A stretch of DNA of 64,000 nt from Entophlyctis helioformis (lineage: Eukaryota > Chytridiomycota > Chytridiomycetes > Chytridiales > Chytriomycetaceae), in contig JAHLKH010000071.1 in assembly GCA_025526915.1 (NCBI GenBank), positions 1 through 64,000 on the forward strand, given 5' to 3'. Below, in pieces: positions 55,401-64,000 of the stretch (the stretch's first letter is position 1; each line of letters begins with the position of its first letter). The notes beneath the pieces are model-generated. The model had not been told where the DNA came from, ran no database searches, and saw nothing but the letters and a program-made list of their open reading frames with translations. Made by a program: the position numbers and the translations under genes.

Positions 55401-58400
55401 CGCCAGCAGCATCGCCAACAGCCTCGGCGACATCCTCGGCAACGTCAACGACCTTCTCAATGATCGTGTCCTCGTCGACGGTCTCGGTGACGGTCGTGGT
55501 GGTCGTCGTGGTGGTCTCGACGGCCTCGACAGCGACAGCCTCAACAGCGACAGTCTCGGTGGTCTCGACAGTCACGGTCTCGACGGCAACGACCTCGGTC
55601 TCGACAGTCTCGGTGGTGATCGTCTCGGTGGTGGTCTCGACAGCAACAGTCTCGACAGCCTCGACAACAACCTCCTTGGTCGACTCCTCGGTGGCAACGA
55701 CCTCGACAGTCTCAGTGGTCTCGACGGTCTCGGTGGCAGTGGCGTCCGACGCGGTCTTGGCCTTGCCAAAGAACAGGTTGTACGCGGCAGAGCCAACAGC
55801 AGTCGCGCCAGCAGCAACACCGCCGGCAACAGCGCCAGCAGCATCGCCAACAGCCTCACGGCATCGCCAGCAACGTCAACGACCTTCTCAATGATCGTGT
55901 CGTCCTCGACGGTCTCGGTGACAGTCGTGGTCGTCGTGGTGGTGGTCTCGACAGCCTCGACAGCGACAGCCTCAACAGCGACAGTCTCGGTGGTCTCGAC
56001 AGTCACGGTCTCGACGGCAGTCTCGACAGCAACAACCTCGGTCTCGACAGTCTCGGTGGTGATCGTCTCGGTGGTGGTCTCGACAGCGACAGTCTCGACA
56101 GCCTCGACAACAACCTCCTTGGTCGACTCCTCAGTGGCAACGACCTCGACACCTCGACAGTCTCGACAGTCTCGGTGGCAGTGGCGTCCGACGCGGTCTT
56201 GGCCTTGCCAAAGAACAGGTTGTACGCGGCAGAGCCAACGGCAGTCGCGCCAGCAGCAACACCACCGGCAACAGCGCCAGCAGCATCGCCAACAGCCTCG
56301 GCGACATCCTCGGCAACGTCAACGACCTTCTCAATGATCGTGTCTCTCGACGGTCTCGGTGACAGTCGTGGTCGTCGTGGTGGTGGTCTCGACAGCCTCG
56401 ACAGCGACAGCCTCAACAGCGACAGTCTCGGTGGTCTCGACAGTCACGGTCTCGACGGCAGTCTCGACAGCAACGACCTCGGTCTCGACAGTCTCGGTGG
56501 TGATCGTCTCGGTGGTGGTCTCGACAGCAACAGTCTCGACAGCCTCGACAACAACCTCCTTGGTCGACTCCTCGGTGGCAACGACCTCGACAGTCTCAGT
56601 GGTCTCGACAGTCTCGGTGGCAGTGGCGTCCGACGCGGTCTTGGCCTTGCCAAAGAACAGGTTGTACGCGGCAGAGCCAACAGCAGTCGCGCCAGCAGCA
56701 ACACCACCGGCAACAGCGCCAGCAGCATCGCCAACAGCCTCGGCGACATCCTCGGCAACGTCAACGACCTTCTCAATGATCGTGTCGTCCTCGACGGTCT
56801 CGGTGACAGTCGTGGTCGTCGTGGTGGTGGTCTCGACAGCCTCGACAGCGACAGCCTCAACGGCGACAGTCTCGGTGGTCTCGACAGTCACGGTCTCGAC
56901 AGCAGTCTCGACAGCAACAACCTCGGTCTCGACAGTCTCGGTGGTGATCGTCTCGGTGGTGGTCTCGACAGCGACAGTCTCGACAGCCTCGACAACAACC
57001 TCCTTGGTCGACTCCTCGGTGGCAACAACCTCGACAGTCTCGACAGTCTCGGTGGCAGTGGCGTCCGACGCGGTCTTGGCCTTGCCAAAGAACAGGTTGT
57101 ACGCGGCAGAGCCAACGGCAGTCGCGCCAGCAGCAACACCACCGGCAACAGCGCCAGCAGCATCGCCAACAGCCTCGGCGACATCCTCGGCAACGTCAAC
57201 GACCTTCTCAATGATCGTGTCGTCCTCGACGGTCTCGGTGACAGTCGTGGTCGTCGTGGTGGTCTCGACAGCCTCGACAGCAACAGCCTCAACGGCGACA
57301 GTCTCGGTGGTCTCGACAGTCACGGTCTCGACAGCAGTCTCGACAGCAACAACCTCGGTCTCGACAGTCTCGGTGGTGATCGTCTCGGTGGTGGTCTCGA
57401 CAGCAACAGTCTCGACAGCCTCGACAACAACCTCCTTGGTCGACTCCTCAGTGGCAACGACCTCGACAACCTCGACAGTCTCGACAGTCTCGGTGGCAGT
57501 GGCGTCCGACGCGGTCTTGGCCTTGCCAAAGAACAGGTTGTACGCGGCAGAGCCAACGGCAGTCGCGCCAGCAGCAACACCACCGGCAACAGCGCCAGCA
57601 GCATCGCCAACAGCCTCGGCGACATCCTCGGCAACGTCAACGACCTTCTCAATGATCGTGTCGTCCTCGACGGTCTCGGTGACAGTCGTGGTCGTCGTGG
57701 TGGTGGTCTCGACAGCCTCGACAGCGACAGCCTCAACGGCGACAGTCTCGGTGGTCTCGACAGTCACGGTCTCGACAGCAGTCTCGACAGCAACAACCTC
57801 GGTCTCGACAGTCTCGGTGGTGATCGTCTCGGTGGTGGTCTCGACAGCACAGTCTCGACAGCCTCGACAACAACCTCCTTGGTCGACTCCTCGGTGGCAA
57901 CGACCTCGACAGTCTCCAGTCTCGACAGTCTCGGTGGCAGTGGCGTCCGACGCGGTCTTGGCCTTGCCAAAGAACAGGTTGTACGCGGCAGAGCCAACGG
58001 CAGTCGCGCCAGCAGCAACACCACCGGCAACAGCGCCAGCAGCATCACCAACAGCCTCGGCGACATCCTCGGCAACGTCAACGACCTTCTCAATGATCGT
58101 GTCGTCCTCGACGGTCTCGGTGACAGTCGTGGTCGTCGTGGTGGTCTCGACAGCCTCGACAGCAACAGCCTCAACAGCGACAGTCTCGGTGGTCTCGACA
58201 GTCACGGTCTCGACGGCAGTCTCGACGGCAACGACCTCGGTCTCGACAGTCTCGGTGGTGATCGTCTCGGTGGTGGTCTCGACAGCAACAGTCTCGACAG
58301 CCTCGACAACAACCTCCTTGGTCGACTCCTCAGTGGCAACGACCTCGACAACCTCGACAGTCTCGACAGTCTCGGTGGCAGTGGCGTCCGACGCGGTCTT

Positions 58401-60741
58401 GGCCTTGCCAAAGAACAGGTTGTACGCGGCAGAGCCAACGGCAGTCGCGCCAGCAGCAACACCACCGGCAACAGCGCCAGCAGCATCGCCAACAGCCTCG
58501 GCGACATCCTCGGCAACGTCAACGACCTTCTCAATGATCGTGTCGTCCTCGACGGTCTCGGTGACAGTCGTGGTCGTCGTGGTGGTGGTCTCGACAGCCT
58601 CGACAGCGACAGCCTCAACAGCGACAGTCTCGGTGGTCTCGACAGTCACGGTCTCGACGGCAGTCTCGACGGCAACAACCTCGGTCTCGACAGTCTCGGT
58701 GGTGATCGTCTCGGTGGTGGTCTCGACAGCGACAGTCTCGACAGCCTCGACAACAACCTCCTTGGTCGACTCCTCAGTGGCAACGACCTCGACAACCTCG
58801 ACAGTCTCGACGTCTCGGTGGCAGTGGCGTCCGACGCGGTCTTGGCCTTGCCAAAGAACAGGTTGTACGCGGCAGAGCCAACAGCAGTCGCGCCAGCAGC
58901 AACACCGCCGGCAACAGCGCCAGCAGCATCGCCAACAGCCTCGGCGACATCCTCGGCAACGTCAACGACCTTCTCAATGATCGTGTCCTCGTCGACGGTC
59001 TCGGTGACAGTCGTGGTGGTCGTGGTGGTGGTCTCGACAGCCTCGACAGCGACAGCCTCAACAGCGACAGTCTCGGTGGTCTCGACGGTCACAGCCTCGG
59101 CAGCGCCGTACGACTGGACAATGTCAAGCGTGGCGTCCTCGACAACAGTCTCGACGGCAACAGCCTCGGTGACAATCTCCTTGGTGGCAGTCTCGACAGC
59201 GACAGTCTCGACAGCGACAGCCGCAACGACCGTCTCGGTAGCAGTGGTGGTGTCAACAAGCTCGACCTTGGGAGCAAACGAGAACGTCACGTCAAACTTG
59301 GGGGCAGCCGACGCGACCGTCTCGACAGCCGTGTCCACAGCGGTGCTGACCGTCTCCGTGGCAACGCCATCAGCCGAGACAGCAGTGGTGGTGGTGGTGG
59401 TCGTAGTGGTGGTCGTGGTCACGTCCTCGCCAGCGACCGTCACAGTCTCGTAGGCAGACTCGACGTCGGCCGAGCCGATCGACGCGACCGAAGCCGCGAG
59501 AAGCGTCTCGTCGGCAATGAGCACCTCGGACGACGAATCGGCGTCGTTCTCGATGGTGGTAGCAGCCACGCCAGCGGTCGAGGTGGTGGTCGTGGTGGTG
59601 GTGGTGTAGGTGGTTTCATGAGGGATTTTTTCGGTTTTGTTCGACGTCTCAACGTTGACGGTGGTCACTGTTGGTGGGTGTGTGCGTGCGATTGGTGTGC
59701 ACCAGGACGACGGAGTGTGATGAGTCAGCAACCAATTGGATCACGCCATGGGTCCACACGGTGGCCAGCTGACCACGCCGGTCGGCTGGCCGGAGAAATG
59801 GATCATGCAGCAAAGGGCAGAGCAGCGAGGAGCACTTACGCGACGAAGCGCTCGAGGGGACGACGGTCTCGCCCTTGGCCTCCACCTCGCGCAGGACAGT
59901 ACGCGTGGTGGTGACGGGGACAAGGACCTTCTTCGAGCGAAGCGTCTTGATGGCAATCTTCTTGTTGCCAGCCTCGTCAACGGTGGTGGTCTTGATGGTC
60001 GTGACCTGTTCGTCGCCGTCCATGACGACGGTGGTCTCGACAAGAGGTTCAGGGATAGTAGCCTGGCAGCCGGCGGCGGTTCACGGCGGTTCACGGCGGT
60101 TCAAGGCAAGTCATGGGAGCGGCAGCGGGCACGGATCGTGGGCGTCGCAGGTGGTGGCCGCAACCAAGGAGCGGCAGCGGGCAGGAAGCGGCAGGAAGCG
60201 GCAGGAAGCGGCAGGGCAGATAAGCGGCCGACAGAAGCGAGTGTGGCAGCAGGAGTGGCCGGCGGACGGGCCAAAAGGGGGCGCAAAACAAAAAAATGAC
60301 GCCAGGGACAGGGCAGAGCGGCGCAGGGCGGGCGGGACGGTGAAGCGTAGATGTGTGAGCGCATGAAACAGGAGGTGGCGGCGGGCAGCGGGGGCGAGAG
60401 GGCAGCGGGGGCGAGAGGGCAGGCGGTCGGCAGGTGAGTGTGCAGCGCGTGTGCACCAGCGCACACTTGGTGCACACTGCGCTGACAGGCCGACAGGGCG
60501 ACAGGCAGACTCAACGAGCGCATGTGCGGATGCCGCCGGTCGCTGGCCGAGCCCACGCGGCAATACGCCGCAGTGCATGCCAGGGCAGATGCAGGGCGGC
60601 TGCCGGTGCGACGAGGGGCGGCCGGGCGGCCGGACGGGCAGGAACCGGAGCCGGTGCACAGCGGCAGAAGGCAACATGGCAGGCAAGCAAGCGAGCGAGC
60701 GGGCAGACAAGGCCGAGCGGTGCACTTACAGCGCCAAGCAT
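49417..60741 (-). CDS. Giant tandem-repeat protein with coiled coil and CaaX box
   Basis: Unrecognised family; about 3,400 residues inferred. A 12-nt first exon (60741-60730, MLGA), a 667-nt intron, then exon 2 (60062-about 59840: ATIPEPLVETTVVMDGDEQV...) and exon 3 from about 59670, which holds the repeats. The N-terminal part is Thr/Val rich (runs of Thr). Between about 59090 and 52090 lie 16 units of about 147 aa plus a diverged 17th at about 51990-51850. Each unit has an acidic Val/Glu/Thr stretch and an Ala/Gly-rich helix ending AAYNLFFGKAKTASD. After it come acidic VETT repeats, a Tyr/Thr block (VTYTTFTTTFDDGSAPITKV), a charged coiled coil (about 50870-50310; EEERQRREAEEQRLRDEQRA), an AEAERIRLEEE-type coil, and the terminus NGGCACIIL. 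The final CIIL is a CaaX box (Leu favours geranylgeranylation), with a nearby Cys for palmitoylation. It is probably a membrane-tethered cortical or filament protein (inference). One-base shifts occur in several units. Confidence 0.72.
52090..59090 (-). repeat. 16 near-identical ~444-bp tandem units (coding)
   Basis: The anchor aacaggttgtacgcggcag recurs at 52241, 52682, 53126, 53567, 54010, 54453, 54897, 55340, 55772, 56213, 56656, 57091, 57532, 57973, 58413 and 58857. Most spacings are 441 or 444 bp, with 432 and 435 as in-frame variants. Five spacings of 443 and one of 440 break the triplet count. Units differ at few positions, so the array looks recently expanded or homogenised. True copy number may differ from the assembly. 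Confidence 0.92.
60063..60729 (-). other. First intron of the giant repeat gene
   Basis: A 667-nt intron with donor GTAAGT and acceptor CTGCCAG, the longest seen in the window. It contains tandem gcaggaagcg copies near 60180-60215 and GC-rich simple sequence. No separate gene was recognised. Confidence 0.55.
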
Positions 60742-61258
60742 CTTGAACTATAGACAGTCTAGTGAGGGCGGGTTATGAGGTGGGTTTCTGTGTATGTGTT
60801 TGTGTGCACAGGGGAAACCCGCAGCGGAATTGGAGGTGTGCTCAACACGCGGCGGGCGAGTCTCGCCTTTAAAGGTTTCTGGCGGCCCAGGGCGGTTTCA
60901 GGGTGCGGTTTCAAGTGTTGGCGGAGCAAGGGTCGAGGGGAGTTGTTGCTGTTGTTGCCGTATCTGCATCTGTATCTGGGGCCCCGCATCTGGGCCTGCA
61001 TCTGCTGCTGTGCGCGCTGTGCCGGCGAGCATTGTTGCCGCAATCACGTCATGGCGGGGCGGCCGGGCGACATTGCCACCACCGCCATCGCCACCACCAC
61101 AACCACAACTCGGACCAGCCAGAAGACGGCGGCACGACTGCCGACGGGAGTGCCAAAGGGAATGCCAATGTGCTTGTATTTACGATATGAACCCACAACC
61201 CGCTCGACTGCCGGCCCGTCCAGCCAGTCCACCTTCCGGTGCCACGGACCCGACCCGC
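60742..61258. other. Spacer: 3' of ADA3 and promoter of giant gene
   Basis: 517 bp between the ADA3 stop and the giant gene's ATG, both on the minus strand. It holds a cctttaaagg palindrome near 60866-60875 and GC-rich sequence but no convincing coding exon. It presumably contains the ADA3 3' UTR and the promoter of the repeat gene. Confidence 0.4.
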
Positions 61259-64000
61259 TCACTCGTCGGACGGCGACGCGCTGCCGGGCAGATTCGGCGG
61301 TGCATCGCCGGCCGTTACAGCAGCAGCAAAGATGCTTGTCGACGGCGGCGCGCCAAAGCGCTCAACGGGAAAGAACACGGCACCCACCTCGTTGAGCAGC
61401 CGCTTGCGCGAGTCCATGGCCGTGATCAGGGTCTCGGACACGGGCCGGTGCTCCTTGACAATCTTCTTGCCCTTTTTCGACTTTGTTGCTTTCTGTGCGC
61501 CAGCAACGAGTATCCGTTTGGTTCATCATCCAGACATGTCGTTTGTTCATGCATGCGTCAGTGCCGTGCATCGCCTCCAGATCACAGTCGCGGGCCAGGG
61601 GCAATGTCACACTCACAAAGCGCTTGGCGTACGACTGCTCGATGCCGCGGTTGATCTCGTCCAGCAGACTGTTGTACTCTTGCCAGCCCATCCACTGCTC
61701 GGCCACATCCGCAAGGACGCGCTTGCGCGAGCTGTTGACGGCCACCTGCTCGCGCAGCTCCTCCTGCTTGCGCCGCAGCTCGACGAGCACCTCGTCGCCC
61801 GAGTCCTGCGTGTCCATGGGCGTGTAGCCGTGGTCGCCGTCGTCTTCGTCCTTGACCGGCACGGACCCAGGCACGGGCCCAAACATGGCCATCTCGGACT
61901 CGCTCAGCTCCATGAGCCCCAGGTGGCCGAGCTCGATGCGCAGCCGCTCTTCAAACACGGACAGATCGGTGCGTGTGCGTGGCTTGTGGGCAGCAGCCGC
62001 AGCAGCAGCCGCACCGGTTGTTCCGGCTGTTCCACCGGCGGCACCTGATCCAGACCCAGCGGCCCCTTTGCTCGACCCGCCAGAACCAGCGCCGCCACCG
62101 CCCATTGCCGATCCCGCCGCGCCAGCTGCACCACCCATGAGCAGGTGCGTGAGCGCCGACCCAGGCGTGCCGCTGACATCGTCGTCATCATCACCGTGCT
62201 TGGCATCGGGCACCACGCCTTCCTGCACAAGCGCAGACAGCAGACGCTCCGAGAGCGAGCCCATCATCATGTCGCCCTCGTAGACCACGTCGTCCATCTC
62301 GATAAACTCGCGGTTGGCCATGAGGGCGGGGTTGGTCGCGCCTTCTTCCAGCATGATGTACAGCCGGTGGTCTTCCTCGAGCCACTGCTTGGTGTAGTGG
62401 CGACCGAGGGGCGGGATGATGTACGGCGTGAGGTCGTCCCCCTGCAGGCCAAGACCGCAAGACACCGAAAGGACGTTGTGGGCAGGACAGGCATGTCAGC
62501 ATCGCATCCAGCTAGCAAGCCAAGCAGAACGATCCACGGCAAGGCACAGGCGGAAGCATGGACGCCTTACCTGGTGGTGCAAGCCCTGCAGATCGTCCTC
62601 GGTCAGGGGGCGGTAGAACTGCTCAAAGAAGGACCAAAACTGTGCAATGGGGATCTGGTTGGTGGGGGGCTTGAGCTTGGAGTAGTCGCCGTCCAGGTTG
62701 AAGACATCAGGCTCGGGAGTGCCGCGCGTGGTGGACGCGTCGTCGGCCACATGGGCAGCCGCACCCAGCGCCGCAGCGCCACTGGTACGGTCGCGGCGTC
62801 TGCGGTTGTTCTTGCTTCCCTTTTCCTGGCTCTGTTGCGGTGTCAGCGGTGTGAGACGCGGCAGAGCAGAACAGATCCAATCCAGCACGAGCATGATGCT
62901 TACCAGTTTCTTGTCGCGGCTGGCCGTCGATGCCGGGGTGGAAGGGGCGGCAGGAGTCGGCGCAGATGCAGGGGCAGGCATCGAGCCCGCGGCAGAGGGC
63001 AGCGGGGGATGATGGCCGTGCGAGCCTGACGCACCACCAGCCAGCAATGACGGCGCGTGGTGCGCGTCTGGCCCAAGCGACGCAGACGCCGAGATGGACG
63101 ACGAGGCAGAAGACGAGGCCGAGGGGGCCGGCGGGGTGATCTTGATGATGCCGTTCTGCATGATGGCTAGCTTGATCGAGCCGTTCTCGCCGCCGGTCTT
63201 GGCGAGCGGGCGGTCTGCGGTGTCGAGCACGGCGCGCTGCTTCTTGGTTGTGCTGGCACTGGCACTGGCGCTGGCAGCACTTGCACTTGAACCGGCAGGT
63301 GCACTTGCAGCCGAGCCCGCGTCAGCCGAGGCCAGCAACGACGCGGTCTGAAGGGAGTGTGCACCGGCGGCTGTTGCACGCGTTGAAGATGATGAGGGGA
63401 TCAGGCCGAGTGAGTCAGAATGCAGTCGCAATGCACTCGATGAATGCATCGTGGCCAGTCAGAGGCACACACAGACACACACACACGCGCGCGCACCTTC
63501 CATCTTGACTGCCGCGTCGGGCAGTGACGCGTGGCCAGAGACGGGGCTCGCACCGACGCTGCGCAGAGTGGACGAGCCGGCCGCTGCCGAGCCCGGGCCG
63601 GCGCGTCCTTGCGCAGATGCAGAAGCAGAAGCAGAAGCAGAAGCAGACGCAGACGAGGCAGCACTGGCGTTGTCAGTGGCAGCCACGGCTCCCAGAGAGA
63701 CGGCCTGCGGTGCGAGGGACACTGAGGCGGGCGATGCCGACGAGCCGGCAGCGGGCACGGGCAGAGAGGCGGGTGCACCGGTCGCAGACGCAGACGACGG
63801 CGCAGATCCCGTGCCTGAGCCGGTGGCTGTGCCTGTGCCTGTGGGATTCATCTTGAGGCGGATGGTCCTCGACGTCTTCTTGTCGACTTTCTCCTTTTCG
63901 ACATCGCGGCGCACGGAGCCCTGGGGATCGTACTTGCGCAGCCAGTCGGCCAGCGACGCCTGGTTTGCCTGCAGGCTCTTGAGGCGCGAGTCGGCCAGGA
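61259..64000 (-). CDS. TADA3: Transcriptional adaptor ADA3 (SAGA/ATAC), 5' end missing
   Basis: Runs from beyond 64000 to the stop at 61259 in five or more exons. The N-terminal visible part has LADSRLKSLQANQASLADWL and a long Ala/Ser-rich disordered stretch (AS dipeptides). Conserved ADA3 blocks follow: NQIPIAQFWSFFEQFYRPLT, TPYIIPPLGRHYTKQWLEED, MMMGSLSERLLSALVQEGVV, LSVFEERLRIELGHLGLMEL, GDEVLVELRRKQEELREQVA, and the C-terminal RPVSETLITAMDSRKRLLNE. ADA3 links ADA2-GCN5 to SAGA. The Gly/Ala-rich insertion between the PLGRHY and FEERL blocks (about 70 residues) is longer than usual. The gene is incomplete in the window. Confidence 0.85.

Noticed and set aside
52090..59090. CRISPR-like or satellite array
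   Set aside because: Units are about 444 bp without short repeat/spacer alternation, and they encode protein in frame with unique flanking exons. It is a coding tandem array, not CRISPR or centromeric satellite.
56175..59453. Long plus-strand open frame (about 1,090 codons, Gly/Leu/Asp/Ser-rich) across the repeat array
   Set aside because: It is the antisense of the repeat gene. Each ~444-bp unit lacks stops in several frames, so long shadows are expected. The minus-strand frame has start, splice sites, unique flanks and a CaaX end.
1..64000. Programmed ribosomal frameshifting or an alternative code
   Set aside because: Shifts occur at dissimilar sequences in unrelated genes, and normal stops are used throughout. 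Assembly indels explain them better.
1..64000. tRNA, rRNA, transposon or prokaryotic operon features
   Set aside because: No tRNA-like cloverleaf, rRNA, transposase or reverse-transcriptase sequence was recognised by eye. Shine-Dalgarno-like strings are meaningless in this eukaryotic context. A tRNAscan/RepeatMasker run would settle it.

Overview
This is a nuclear eukaryotic window. Almost every gene is split by short GT-AG introns, mostly about 50-170 nt, often with a CTAAC- or CTGAC-type branch sequence close to the acceptor. The standard code is used and the products are eukaryotic: SmD1, SRP14, proteasome alpha, CAF-1, ORC2, INCENP, GPI transamidase. A radial-spoke head protein (RSPH9) implies motile 9+2 cilia in the lineage. 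Together with tetraspanins, ZNF277, XLF, Sfr1, an EED-type PRC2 protein and a MOT1 molybdate transporter, this suggests a flagellated, opisthokont-type protist or a zoosporic early-diverging fungus with a compact GC-rich genome. I cannot place it more precisely.

Layout. 1-10 kb: the 5' end of a Gln-rich gene, tetraspanin 1, ZNF277, a TTI2-like HEAT protein, a TLDc protein, SmD1 and SRP14. 10-18 kb: XLF/NHEJ1, CAF-1 p60 (CHAF1B) and INCENP, a cluster of DNA-repair, chromatin and mitosis genes. 18-23 kb: cysteine dioxygenase, a MOT1-type molybdate transporter and tetraspanin 2. 23-36 kb: an Sfr1-like protein with BRC/FxxA-like repeats, RSPH9, an SLMAP-like FHA protein, an EF-hand protein, CFIm25 (NUDT21), EED, GPI8/PIGK and SURF6. 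36-49 kb: ORC2, an orphan type II membrane protein, glutamyl-tRNA synthetase running into an EMAPII/Arc1p-type tRNA-binding domain, PSMA3 and SMU1. 49-61 kb: one very large gene holding 16 near-identical ~444-bp tandem units plus a diverged 17th, followed by coiled coil and a C-terminal CaaX box. 61-64 kb: the SAGA subunit ADA3, which runs off the window.

Organisation. About 28 genes fill the 64 kb. Nine adjacent pairs are head-to-head with only about 28-390 bp between start codons, so shared bidirectional promoters look like the rule. Several genes begin with a tiny coding exon (12-36 nt) followed by an intron.

Caution. Many otherwise convincing reading frames are broken by single-base shifts, for example in tetraspanin 1, CHAF1B, PIGK just before the catalytic Cys, SURF6, ORC2, GluRS and the giant repeat gene. 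The simplest reading is residual one-base deletions in the assembly. Exon boundaries near these points are approximate.
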